Under the pieces are notes generated by a model that had not been told where the DNA came from, ran no database searches, and worked only from the letters and a program-made list of their open reading frames with translations. The translations under genes were made by a program, and so were the position numbers. Positions 26,420 through 35,350 of a DNA stretch of 64,000 nucleotides are shown here, piece by piece (positions within the stretch are counted from its first letter, which is position 1; every line of letters begins with the position of its first letter). The stretch comes from Acrocarpospora macrocephala (lineage in GTDB: Bacteria > Actinomycetota > Actinomycetes > Streptosporangiales > Streptosporangiaceae). The DNA lies in NCBI RefSeq assembly GCF_009687865.1, contig NZ_BLAE01000052.1, forward strand, positions 8,644 through 72,643. The letters run 5' to 3'.

Positions 26420-28351
26420 GTGACCGTCTCGCGCCGGGGCTTCTTGGCCTCCGCAGTGACCGGATCCGCTCTCGCCGCCGCGTCGTCCACGACGATGTTG
26501 TCGGCGCTGTCCAGCGCGGCGAACGCGGCGAGCCCGCCGGGGGACGTGGTCGGGAAGATCACGGTGGGCTATCAGGGGTGGTTCGCCTGCAAGGGGGACG
26601 GTGCGCCGATCAACGCCTGGTGGCACTGGAGCGGGGCCAACAACCAGGTGCCGCCGTCGCCGACGAACAACACGATCGTGGCGTGGCCGGACATGCGGGA
26701 GTTCACCAAGAGCTACGTCACCGCGTACTCGAACCTGAACAACGGGCAGCCCGCCACGCTGTTCTCCAGCTGGGACCAGCAGGTGGTGGACACCCACTTC
26801 CGGTGGATGCGGGAGAACAACATCGACACGGCCGCGTTGCAGCGGTTCAACCCCAATGGGGGCGAAGGTCCCACCCGTGACGCCATGACGGTGAAGGTCC
26901 GCTCGGCGGCCGAGGCCAACGGCCGCAAGTGGTACGTCATGTACGACGTCACCGACTGGATCAACATGCAGGCGGAGATCAAGACCGACTGGCTGAACAA
27001 GATGTCGGCCCACGTCGCATCCCCCATGTACGCCAAGCAGAACGGCAAGCCGGTCGTCGGCATCTGGGGCTTCGGCTTCAGCGAGCCCAGCCGCCCGTTC
27101 ACCCCCGCCCCCTGCCTCGAAGTGATCAACTGGTTCAAGGCCCAGGGCTGCTACGTGATGGGCGGCGTCCCCACGTACTGGCGGCAGGGCATCAACGACT
27201 CCCGCCCCGGCTTCATCGACGTCTACCGCGCGTTCAACATGATCTCGCCGTGGATGGTCGGCCGGATCAGCACCATCCAGGACGCCGACAACTTCTACAC
27301 CAACGTCACCGTCCCCGACCAGGCCGAATGCAACGCCCGCGGCATCGACTACCAGCCGTGCGTGATGCCGGGCGAGGTGACCCTCCGCCGCCGCCGGCAC
27401 GGCGACTTCATGTGGCGGCAGTTCTACAACGTCATCCGCGCGGGCTGCCAGGGCATCTACATCTCGATGTTCGACGAGTTCAACGAGGGCAACCAGATCG
27501 CCAAGACCACGGAGACGCTGGCGACCGTGCCCGCCAACTCGGGCCTGCTCGCCCTGGACGAGGACGGCACGTTCTGCTCTTCCGACTACTACCTGCGCCT
27601 CACCGGCGACGGCGGGCGCATGCTGAAAGGCCAGATCGCGCTCACCGCGATCCGGCCCACGCCCCCGGTGGCGGGCGGCGGCGGTGACAACCAGCCGCCC
27701 ACGGCGCCCGGAAACCTGCAGGTCACCGGCACGACGCCGACCAGCGTGACGCTGTCGTGGTCGGCCGCGTCGGACAATGTCGGCGTGGCGGGCTACCAGG
27801 TCAGGCGCGGCACCACGGTGGTGGCCTCCCCGGCGGGCTCGCCGTTCACGGTCACCGGTCTGTCGCCGTCCACCGCCTACAGCTTCAACGTGACCGCGCG
27901 GGACGCGGCCGGGAACATCTCCGCCCCGTCGAACACGGTCAACGTGACCACCCCGGCGGCGACCGCGTTCGTCGCGCTGCGCTCCCGGGCCAACAACCTC
28001 TTCGTCACGGCCGCGAACGGCGCGGCGCTGATCGCCAACGGCGCCTCGGCCGGGACAGCGCAGCAGTTCGAGCGCGTCAATCTGGGCAACGGCAACATCG
28101 CCCTGCGCGCCCGGTCCAGCAACCAGTACGTCTGCGCGGAGGCCGCGGGCGCCCAGCCGCTGATCGCCAACCGGGCCGCGATCGGCCCGTGGGAGACGTT
28201 CGCGCTCATCACCAACCCCAACGGCACGGTCACCCTGCGCGCCCAGGCCAACAACCAGTATGTCTGCGCCGAGGCCGCGGGCGCCCAGCCACTGATCGCC
28301 AACCGGGCCGCGATCGGCGGCTGGGAACAGTTCGACCTGGTCACCCCCTGA
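26420..28351 (+). CDS. Secreted GH71/99-like glycoside hydrolase with FnIII and beta-trefoil domains
   Basis: Exported through Tat: SRRGFLASAVTG near the N-terminus, cleavage near AANA. The chosen GTG 26420 has AAGGAG six bases upstream. A catalytic domain of about 370 residues (VGYQGWFACKGDG, ISMFDEFNEGNQI) resembles xylosidase/GH71-GH99 proteins; the DEFNEG acidic pair is the likely active-site region. A fibronectin type III domain (about 410-500) and a C-terminal fascin-like trefoil (about 505-643) follow. The trefoil holds two near-identical segments with the same 22-residue core, from NQYVCAEAAG to RAAIG. Confidence 0.85.
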   Translation: MTVSRRGFLASAVTGSALAAASSTTMLSALSSAANAASPPGDVVGKITVGYQGWFACKGDGAPINAWWHWSGANNQVPPSPTNNTIVAWPDMREFTKSYVTAYSNLNNGQPATLFSSWDQQVVDTHFRWMRENNIDTAALQRFNPNGGEGPTRDAMTVKVRSAAEANGRKWYVMYDVTDWINMQAEIKTDWLNKMSAHVASPMYAKQNGKPVVGIWGFGFSEPSRPFTPAPCLEVINWFKAQGCYVMGGVPTYWRQGINDSRPGFIDVYRAFNMISPWMVGRISTIQDADNFYTNVTVPDQAECNARGIDYQPCVMPGEVTLRRRRHGDFMWRQFYNVIRAGCQGIYISMFDEFNEGNQIAKTTETLATVPANSGLLALDEDGTFCSSDYYLRLTGDGGRMLKGQIALTAIRPTPPVAGGGGDNQPPTAPGNLQVTGTTPTSVTLSWSAASDNVGVAGYQVRRGTTVVASPAGSPFTVTGLSPSTAYSFNVTARDAAGNISAPSNTVNVTTPAATAFVALRSRANNLFVTAANGAALIANGASAGTAQQFERVNLGNGNIALRARSSNQYVCAEAAGAQPLIANRAAIGPWETFALITNPNGTVTLRAQANNQYVCAEAAGAQPLIANRAAIGGWEQFDLVTP

Positions 28352-28391
28352 TTCACGATTGTCGGCGGCGATCCGTAACGTGGGTCCCCGA

Positions 28392-28415
28392 GTGGCGGGC
28401 GGCAGAGCCCGCCAC
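28392..28415 (+). terminator. Hairpin after the GH71/99-like gene
   Basis: A perfect 9-bp stem (28392-28400 with 28407-28415) and 6-nt loop, 41 bp after the stop and 21 bp before the recD2 start. No T-tract. Confidence 0.55.
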
Positions 28416-28435
28416 CGGGTGATTGGATCGCCGCT

Positions 28436-30568
28436 GTGGAGGCTTCGGTCGAGCGACTGGTATTCGTCCGGGAGGACGAGTTCACCATCGCCCGGATGAC
28501 CGCCGAGGGCGGGCCCGGTTTCATCGCGGCCGGGCGCGCCCTCGCGGGGGTCCAGCCTGGGGAGACCCTCCGGCTGACCGGCGAGTGGGGCGAACATCCC
28601 CGCCACGGCCGCCGTTTCACCGTCACCGCCTGCGAGCGGGTCGCCCCGGCGACGGTCCCGGCCATCCGCGCCTATCTGGGCTCCGGGCTGATCCGCGGCA
28701 TCGGCCCCCGGCTGGCGCACGCGATCGTCGGCCATTTCGGCGAGAGCACGCTGCACGTGATCGACACCGACCCGGAGCGGCTCCGCGAGGTCATCAACAT
28801 CGGTCCCGGCAGGCAGGCGCAGATCGTCCAGGCCTGGCTGGAGCAGAAGTCCATCGCCGCGCTGATGCTGGTCCTGCAGGGTTTCGGTCTCAGCCCCCTG
28901 CTCGCCGCCAAGATCTACCAGGTGTACGGCGAGAGGTCCGCCGACGTTCTCGCCACCGATCCGTACCAGCTGATCGGCCAGGTCAGGGGGATCGCGTTCG
29001 GCATCGCGGACCGGATCGCGCTGCGTTCAGGCGTGCCGGAGCGCAGCCCGCAACGGATCAAGGCGGCCATCCTGGACCGGCTTGAATCGGCGGGCGTGCG
29101 CGCGGGGCACTGCTTCTTACCGTTGACGGCGTTGCTCGCGGAGACCGCCGAGCTGATCGACCAGGACCGCGCGCTCATCCGCGGGTCGCTGGACGCGCTC
29201 ACCGCCGAGCGCCGGGTGGTCGTCGAAGCCCTGTCGGGGCAGAGCGTCGTGTATCTCAAGGAGCAGCACAGCCGGGAGGTGGCCCTGGCCGCCCAATTGA
29301 CCCGGCTGCTGCGGGCCAAGTCCACGCTGCTGGGGCGGGCGTACGAGGAGGACGACCGGCTGCACGACGATCAGCGGGCCGCGATGACCCTGGCCCTGAC
29401 CTGCACGGTGAGCATCCTCACCGGCGGTCCCGGCTGCGGCAAGAGCCACACGGTGCGCGCGATCGCGGCGGCCGTCCGGGCGATGGGCGGCACGGTCACG
29501 CTCACCGCGCCCACCGGCAAGGCCGCCAAACGCCTGTCGGAGCTCACCGGGCTGCCCGCGATGACCGTGCACCGTATGCTCGCCCGCACCGAGCCCGACG
29601 ACTCGCCCGATCTGTTCTCCGAGTTGAGCCCCGCCCAGGCCGACCTCATCGTGGTCGACGAGGCGTCGATGCTGGACCTGCACCTGGCGACCAGGCTGCT
29701 CGCGGCCGTCCCGACCGGCAGTCACCTGCTGCTGGTCGGCGACAGCGACCAGCTGCCCAGCATCGGCCCCGGCAACGTGCTGGCCGACCTGCTGAACGTC
29801 GAGGAGATCGCGCGCGTCCGCCTGACCCATGTCTTCCGCCAGGCCGCCGGCAGCGGGATCATCCAGGCCGCGCACCGCATCCGCGCGGGCGAGCTCCCCG
29901 CCCTGCCCGGGCGGGGCGGTTTCTGGTTCGAGGAGGTCGGCGATCCCGGGGAGGTGGCCGAACGGGTGATCCACCTGGCCACGGTGGCGATCCCCCGCAA
30001 GCAGAACGTCAGCCCCGGCCAGGTGCAGGTGCTCTGCCCGATGCGCAAGGGAACCACCGGAACGCTGGAGATCGGCCGTACCATCCAGGATCGTCTCAAT
30101 CCGGCCCGCGACGAGATTCCGGAGCACTGGTCGGGCGCCTCGGTCTTCCGCCCGGGCGATCGGGTCATGCCGATCCGCAACAACTACGACAAGAACGTCT
30201 TCAACGGGGAGACCGCCACGGTGGCCGCCGTCCTCCCGCAGGATCGCCTGATCCGTCTCACCACCGACGACGGCCGGTCGGTCGACTACGGCTTCGACGA
30301 GCTCGACGACCTGACCCACTGCTACGCGATCAGCGTGCACCGCGCCCAGGGCAGCGAATACCCCTTCGTGGTGGCTCCGCTGGTGAACGAGGCGGGCGGC
30401 GTCATGCTGCGGCGCCGCCTGCTTTACACCCTGGTCACCCGGGCGCGCTCCTGGGTGGTCCTGGTCGGCCAGCGGGAGGCTTTGCGGCTGGCCGTCCGCC
30501 AGCTCGGGAGCCGCCGCCACACCGGCCTGACCCGCAGGGTGGAGGCTGCCGTCGTACGCGAGTCGTAG
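28436..30568 (+). CDS. recD2: RecD2-type DNA helicase
   Basis: SF1B 5'-3' DNA helicase of the RecBC-independent RecD2 class, with the extended N-terminus: an OB-like start, helix-hairpin-helix region (GSGLIRGIGPRLAHAIVGHF, about 80-100), Walker A GGPGCGKSHT (near 333), Walker B LIVVDEASMLD, motif III LLVGDSDQLPS, and the C-terminal motif ISVHRAQGSEYPFVV. Length (710 residues) is normal. It starts with GTG 28436. No RecB or RecC partner nearby. It is probably a repair helicase acting alone. Confidence 0.93.
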   Translation: MEASVERLVFVREDEFTIARMTAEGGPGFIAAGRALAGVQPGETLRLTGEWGEHPRHGRRFTVTACERVAPATVPAIRAYLGSGLIRGIGPRLAHAIVGHFGESTLHVIDTDPERLREVINIGPGRQAQIVQAWLEQKSIAALMLVLQGFGLSPLLAAKIYQVYGERSADVLATDPYQLIGQVRGIAFGIADRIALRSGVPERSPQRIKAAILDRLESAGVRAGHCFLPLTALLAETAELIDQDRALIRGSLDALTAERRVVVEALSGQSVVYLKEQHSREVALAAQLTRLLRAKSTLLGRAYEEDDRLHDDQRAAMTLALTCTVSILTGGPGCGKSHTVRAIAAAVRAMGGTVTLTAPTGKAAKRLSELTGLPAMTVHRMLARTEPDDSPDLFSELSPAQADLIVVDEASMLDLHLATRLLAAVPTGSHLLLVGDSDQLPSIGPGNVLADLLNVEEIARVRLTHVFRQAAGSGIIQAAHRIRAGELPALPGRGGFWFEEVGDPGEVAERVIHLATVAIPRKQNVSPGQVQVLCPMRKGTTGTLEIGRTIQDRLNPARDEIPEHWSGASVFRPGDRVMPIRNNYDKNVFNGETATVAAVLPQDRLIRLTTDDGRSVDYGFDELDDLTHCYAISVHRAQGSEYPFVVAPLVNEAGGVMLRRRLLYTLVTRARSWVVLVGQREALRLAVRQLGSRRHTGLTRRVEAAVVRES

Positions 30569-30602
30569 CTTGATGAGAGCGCAACCGCAGGCACCACAAC
30601 CG

Positions 30603-30633
30603 CCGGTCTGACCGAATCACCAGGCCAGACCGG
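30603..30633 (+). terminator. Possible terminator after recD2
   Basis: CCGGTCTG (30603-30610) pairs with CAGACCGG (30626-30633) around a 15-nt loop, 34 bp after the recD2 stop. Confidence 0.45.
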
Positions 30634-30671
30634 TGTTTCCGGGCTGTTACAAGCACGTTTGTCGTGACCTG

Positions 30672-30699
30672 TTGACAACCCCAATGTTAACGATAACAG
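30672..30699 (+). promoter_or_regulatory. Promoter with overlapping LacI-like operator for the sugar transporter
   Basis: TTGACA (30672-30677), a 16-nt spacer, then TAACAG (30694-30699). The predicted transcript start falls on or within two bases of the ATG at 30708, so the message would be leaderless. TGTTAACGATAACA (30685-30698), a palindrome with a central CG as in LacI-family operators, overlaps the -10 element and would allow repression. Confidence 0.6.
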
Positions 30700-30707
30700 T
30701 CATTTTC

Positions 30708-31847
30708 ATGATTGCCACCTCCCCCCTGGCACGAATAGCCGCCATCCTCGCCCTGGCCCTCGGCCTCGCCGCCTGCGGCTCCAGCGAGAAGACCGTGGAC
30801 CAGGAAGCCTCCGCCGCCGCCTCGGCCGGAAACGCGGGCGCGCTGGTCGGCGTCACCATGCCCACCAAGTCCTCCGAGCGCTGGATCCACGACGGCGACA
30901 ACGTCAAGGCCGGGCTGGAGAAACTGGGCTACCAGGTCGACCTGCAGTACGCGGAGAACGACATCCCCACCCAGGTCAACCAGATCGAGAACCAGATCAC
31001 CAAGGGCGCCAAGCTCCTGATCATCGCGTCGATCGACGGGACGGCCATCACCACCCAGCTGCAGGAGGCGGCGGACAAGAAGATCCCGGTCATCGCGTAC
31101 GACCGGCTGATTCGCAACAGCCCGAATGTGGACTACTACGCCACCTTCGACAACTTCAAGGTGGGCGTGCAGCAGGCCACCTCCCTGCTCACCGGCCTCA
31201 AAGTGGTCAACGCCGACGGCTCCGCGGGCGACGCGAAAGGCCCGTTCAACATCGAGCTGTTCGCCGGTTCCCCCGACGACAACAACGCCACCTTCTTCTT
31301 CAACGGCGCGATGTCGATACTCCAGCCGCACATCGACAAGGGCACCCTGGTCGTCAAGAGCGGGCAGACCGACTTCAAGACCGTCGCCATCCTGCGCTGG
31401 GACCCGGCCACCGCGCAGAAGCGCATGGAGGACATCCTCACCAAGACCTACAGCGGCGGCGACCAGGTGGCGGGCGTGCTCTCCCCGTACGACGGGCTGT
31501 CGATCGGGATCCTGTCGGCGCTGAAGAGCAATGGCTACGGCACGTCCGGGCAGCCGTACCCGATCGTGACCGGGCAGGACGCCGAGCTGGCCTCGGTCAA
31601 GTCGATCATCGCGGACGAGCAGTACTCGACGATCCACAAGGACACCCGTCAGCTCGCCGACGTCACCGTGAAGATGACCGACGCCCTGCTCAAGGGCGGC
31701 ACGCCCGAGGTGAACAACACCAAGGACTACGAGAACGGCAACAAGGTCGTGCCGTCCTTCCTGCTCGAACCGATCATCGTGGACAAGAGCAACTACCAGC
31801 AGGCGCTGATCGACACCGGCTACTACACGGCCGCCCAGCTCGGATGA
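30708..31847 (+). CDS. chvE: Multiple-monosaccharide ABC transporter substrate-binding lipoprotein
   Basis: ChvE/GguX-type sugar-binding protein. The lipobox LGLAAC lies at about residues 18-23, giving a lipid-anchored Cys after signal peptidase II. The mature domain is a periplasmic-binding fold ([48 protein letters not shown]). ATG 30708 has no ribosome site, in keeping with a leaderless transcript. The stop overlaps the gguA ATG (ATGA). Members bind hexoses or pentoses such as glucose, galactose, xylose or arabinose; the exact sugar cannot be read here. Confidence 0.92.
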   Translation: MIATSPLARIAAILALALGLAACGSSEKTVDQEASAAASAGNAGALVGVTMPTKSSERWIHDGDNVKAGLEKLGYQVDLQYAENDIPTQVNQIENQITKGAKLLIIASIDGTAITTQLQEAADKKIPVIAYDRLIRNSPNVDYYATFDNFKVGVQQATSLLTGLKVVNADGSAGDAKGPFNIELFAGSPDDNNATFFFNGAMSILQPHIDKGTLVVKSGQTDFKTVAILRWDPATAQKRMEDILTKTYSGGDQVAGVLSPYDGLSIGILSALKSNGYGTSGQPYPIVTGQDAELASVKSIIADEQYSTIHKDTRQLADVTVKMTDALLKGGTPEVNNTKDYENGNKVVPSFLLEPIIVDKSNYQQALIDTGYYTAAQLG

Positions 31848-33376
31848 GCGATGACATCCTGCGCATGCGCGCGATCACCAAGACCTTCCCCGGCGTACGG
31901 GCGCTGCAGGATGTGAACCTGTCGGTGCGCCGGGGTGAGATCCACGCGATCTGCGGGGAGAACGGCGCCGGCAAGTCGACGCTGATGAAGGTCCTGTCGG
32001 GGGTGTATCCGCACGGCTCGTACGAGGGCGAGATCACCTTCGACGGCGCCCCGTGCCGGTTCTCCGACATCCGCGACAGCGAGCGGCGCGGGATCGTCAT
32101 CATCCACCAGGAGCTCGCGCTCTGCCCGCAGCTGTCGATCGCGGAGAACATCTTCCTCGGCAACGAGCGGGCCAGGCGCGGCCTCGTCGACTGGAACCGC
32201 ACCAACCACGAGGCCGCCCGGCTCCTGGACCGGGTCGGCCTGCGGGAGAACCCGGTGACCACGGTGGCCGACATCGGCGTCGGCAAGCAGCAGCTGGTCG
32301 AGATCGCCAAGGCGCTGGCCAAGGAGGTCCGGCTGCTCATCCTGGACGAGCCGACCGCGGCGCTCAACGACGAGGACTCCGCGCACCTGCTCGACCTGCT
32401 CCGCGGCCTGCGCGCCGAGGGAGTCACCTGCGTGATCATCTCCCACAAGCTGAACGAGGTCGCCTCGATCGCCGACTCGATCACCATCCTCCGCGACGGC
32501 CGGTTGATCGAGACACTCTCCCTCGCCACCGACGAGGTCACCGAGGACCGCATCATCGCCGGCATGGTCGGCCGCGACCTGGAACACCGTTTCCCGGCGC
32601 GCGTTCCCGATATCGGCCCCGAAGCCCTGCGCATCGAGGACTGGACCGTGCACAGCCCCGTCCAGCTCGGCCGCGCCGTCGTCGCCGGCGCCACCCTGTC
32701 GATCCGCCGCGGCGAGATCGTCGGTCTGGCCGGGCTGATGGGCGCGGGCCGCACCGAACTGGCGATGAGCGTCTTCGGCCGCGCGTACGGGACGAACATC
32801 TCCGGCCGGATCTACCGCGACGGCCGCGAGGTCGACATCCGCACGGTGCGGGACGCCATCCGGCACGGCATCGCGTACGCCACCGAGGACCGCAAACGCT
32901 ACGGCCTCAACCTGATCGAGGACATCAAGCGCAACGTCTCCGCCGCCGACCTGGGCAAGCTGGCCCGGCGCGGCTGGGTCGACGACAACGAGGAGTACCG
33001 GATCGCCGAGCAGTACCGCCGCGACCTCAACATCAAGGCGCCCAGCGTGCTCAGCGTCACCGGCAAGCTCAGCGGCGGCAACCAGCAGAAGGTCGTGCTG
33101 TCCAAGTGGATCTTCACGGACGCGGACGTGCTGATCCTGGACGAGCCGACCCGCGGCATCGACGTCGGCGCCAAGTACGAGATCTATTCGATCATCAACC
33201 GGCTGGCCGACGCGGGCAAGGCCCTGCTGGTCATCTCCTCGGAGCTGCCGGAACTCCTCGGCCTCTGCGACCGCGTCTACGCCCTGTCGGCGGGCCGCAT
33301 CACCGGCGAGCTCTCGCGCGCCGACGCCACCCAGGAACGCCTCATGCAACTGATGACCAAGGAACAGTCCCGATGA
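31844..33376 (+). CDS. gguA: Multiple-monosaccharide ABC transporter ATP-binding protein
   Basis: A 510-residue protein with two ABC domains, as in MglA/GguA. The first has Walker [10 protein letters not shown], signature region [15 protein letters not shown] and Walker [13 protein letters not shown]. The second has a degenerate Walker A (LMGAGRTE), the signature [14 protein letters not shown] and Walker [14 protein letters not shown]. It sits between the binding protein and permease, overlapping each by four bases. Confidence 0.95.
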   Translation: MSDDILRMRAITKTFPGVRALQDVNLSVRRGEIHAICGENGAGKSTLMKVLSGVYPHGSYEGEITFDGAPCRFSDIRDSERRGIVIIHQELALCPQLSIAENIFLGNERARRGLVDWNRTNHEAARLLDRVGLRENPVTTVADIGVGKQQLVEIAKALAKEVRLLILDEPTAALNDEDSAHLLDLLRGLRAEGVTCVIISHKLNEVASIADSITILRDGRLIETLSLATDEVTEDRIIAGMVGRDLEHRFPARVPDIGPEALRIEDWTVHSPVQLGRAVVAGATLSIRRGEIVGLAGLMGAGRTELAMSVFGRAYGTNISGRIYRDGREVDIRTVRDAIRHGIAYATEDRKRYGLNLIEDIKRNVSAADLGKLARRGWVDDNEEYRIAEQYRRDLNIKAPSVLSVTGKLSGGNQQKVVLSKWIFTDADVLILDEPTRGIDVGAKYEIYSIINRLADAGKALLVISSELPELLGLCDRVYALSAGRITGELSRADATQERLMQLMTKEQSR

Positions 33377-34557
33377 CCGCTTCATTGCTCGGCAGGTCGC
33401 TGAACATCCGCCAGAGCGGCATATACATCGCGTTCGCCCTGATCGTCGTGCTCTTCTCGATTCTGACCGACGGCGCCCTGCTCCAGCCGCAGAACATCTC
33501 CAACATCGTCGTCCAGAACTCGTACATCCTCATCCTGTCCATCGGCATGATTCTGATCATCATCGCCGGGCACATCGACCTGTCGGTCGGCTCGGTGGTC
33601 GCCGTCACCGGCGCGATCGCCGCCGTCCTCATGGTCGAATACGGCCTCCCCTGGCCGCTCGCCCTGGTCCTCACGCTGATCGCGGGCGGCGTCATCGGCG
33701 CCTGGCAGGGCTACTGGATCGCCTATTACGGCATCCCCGCCTTCATCGTCACCCTCGCCGGAATGCTCCTGTTCCGCGCCCTCACCCTCACCGTCCTCGG
33801 CAACCAGGGCATCGGGCCCTTCCCCGATCCGGTACGGACGCTGTCCAACGGCTTCACCGACGGCTACCTGGGCAACATCGGCCTGGGCCCGCTCGGCGGC
33901 GCCGACCTGTTCAGCCTGATCATCGGCGCCCTGGTCATCACCGGCATGGTCACCACGCAATGGCGCGCCCGCACCGCCCGGCTCGGCTACCACCAGTCCG
34001 TGGAGCCCTTCGCCGTCTTCCTCCTCAAGCTCCTCACCGCCGCCGCGGTCGTCGTCGTGGTGGTGGTGCAGCTGGCGCGCTTCAAGAACCTCCCCTGGGT
34101 CCTGGTCCTGCTCGCGCTCCTCGTCCTCGCCTACTCCCTCCTCACCACCCGCGCCGTCTTCGGCCGCCAGATCTACGCCATCGGCGGCAACCTGCAGGCC
34201 GCCCAGCTCTCCGGCATCAACGTCAGGCAGGTCGTCTTCTGGATCTTCGTCAACATGGGCGTGCTCGCCGCCCTGGCCGGTGTCATCTTCGCCGGCCGCC
34301 TCAACCAGGCGGGCCCGACGGCCGGCAACGCCTTCGAACTCGACGCCATCGCCGCCGCCTTCATCGGCGGCGCCGCCGTCCAGGGCGGGGTCGGGAAGGT
34401 CGTCGGCGCCATCACCGGCGGGCTCATCATGGGGGTCATCAACAACGGCATGTCCTTGATCGGCTCCCCCAGCGAGCGGGTCATGCTCGTCAAGGGCATC
34501 GTCCTGCTCGCCGCCGTCGCCTTCGACGTCTGGACCAAACGCCGCGCGACCCGCTGA
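33373..34557 (+). CDS. gguB: Multiple-monosaccharide ABC transporter permease
   Basis: A 394-residue integral membrane subunit of the GguB/XylH type, with about ten hydrophobic helices and the conserved [17 protein letters not shown] and [14 protein letters not shown] motifs. ATG 33373 overlaps the gguA stop. The C-terminal loop [14 protein letters not shown] is typical. It ends the operon; no sugar kinase or isomerase gene follows. Confidence 0.94.
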   Translation: MTASLLGRSLNIRQSGIYIAFALIVVLFSILTDGALLQPQNISNIVVQNSYILILSIGMILIIIAGHIDLSVGSVVAVTGAIAAVLMVEYGLPWPLALVLTLIAGGVIGAWQGYWIAYYGIPAFIVTLAGMLLFRALTLTVLGNQGIGPFPDPVRTLSNGFTDGYLGNIGLGPLGGADLFSLIIGALVITGMVTTQWRARTARLGYHQSVEPFAVFLLKLLTAAAVVVVVVVQLARFKNLPWVLVLLALLVLAYSLLTTRAVFGRQIYAIGGNLQAAQLSGINVRQVVFWIFVNMGVLAALAGVIFAGRLNQAGPTAGNAFELDAIAAAFIGGAAVQGGVGKVVGAITGGLIMGVINNGMSLIGSPSERVMLVKGIVLLAAVAFDVWTKRRATR

Positions 34558-34660
34558 GCCATCCGCACCTCACGCCTGTCCAACGGTGTCCAGGATTCGG
34601 GGGAATCCGGGCGCGGGCTGCCGATCATTGCGGCAGTGCCGACGTGAAAGGTGCACAACG

Positions 34661-35350
34661 ATGAGACGAATTATCGTCGCGATTCTCAGCGCTCTCCTGG
34701 GGGTGGCGTTCCTGGCGTCGCCCGCGCGGGCGGCCGGAACCGACACGGTGCCGCCGTCGAAGCCTCAGGCGCCCACGTTCAGCAGCGTCACCACGACGGC
34801 GGCGAACGTGTTCTGGCCCGAGGCCACTGACAATGTGCAGGTCACCGGGTATTACCTGCAGCAGCTCGCGGGCGGCACGTGGACCACGATCCGGACCGTC
34901 GGGCCGGCGGAGCGGTTCCAGCCGGTCACCGGGCTGACGCCGAGCACCACGTACACCTACGCGGTCATCGCCTTCGACGCCGCGGGGAACACCTCGGCGC
35001 GGTCGGATCCCGGGAGTTTCACCACCCTGGCCACCACCGCCACGCCGACGTGCCGGATTCAGGTCATCACGTTCAGCCCGGGATTCCAGGCCGTGGTCAC
35101 GATCGTGAACACGACGCCCGCGGCCACGAACGGGTGGACGATCGGCTTCGCCCTGCCCGCGACGGCGACCGTGGGCAGCACGTTCAACGGGGTGATGACC
35201 CGTAGCGGCGGAACCGGGACGATCACCCCGGTGGCGTACAACGCGGTGATCGGGCCGGGCGTGCAGACGTTCGTCGGCTTCGGCGGGTCGGCCGTTCCGT
35301 TCACGCCGCCGAGCGGTTTCACGCTCAACGGCGTGCCCTGCACGGGGTGA
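34661..35350 (+). CDS. Secreted FnIII-CBM2 protein without a catalytic domain
   Basis: A 229-residue exported protein. The signal peptide (about residues 1-26, ending ARAAG) is followed by a fibronectin type III domain (about 33-122) and a cellulose-binding type 2-like domain bounded by two cysteines (TCRIQVI to GVPCTG). No enzyme domain. It may tether polysaccharide or act as an accessory binding protein. ATG 34661 has GAAAGG upstream. Its stop overlaps the GTG of the STAND gene by four bases, although coupling of a secreted CBM with a cytosolic regulator would be odd. Confidence 0.8.
   Translation: MRRIIVAILSALLGVAFLASPARAAGTDTVPPSKPQAPTFSSVTTTAANVFWPEATDNVQVTGYYLQQLAGGTWTTIRTVGPAERFQPVTGLTPSTTYTYAVIAFDAAGNTSARSDPGSFTTLATTATPTCRIQVITFSPGFQAVVTIVNTTPAATNGWTIGFALPATATVGSTFNGVMTRSGGTGTITPVAYNAVIGPGVQTFVGFGGSAVPFTPPSGFTLNGVPCTG

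Noticed and set aside
26108-28756. 882-codon open frame antisense to the GH71/99-like gene
   Set aside because: Spans two real genes and a spacer; the composition is a shadow of the GH gene and no domain is recognisable.
32053-33372. Upstream extension of the gguB frame through the ATPase gene
   Set aside because: The frame is open, but permease-like sequence begins only at ATG 33373, which overlaps the gguA stop as expected for this operon.
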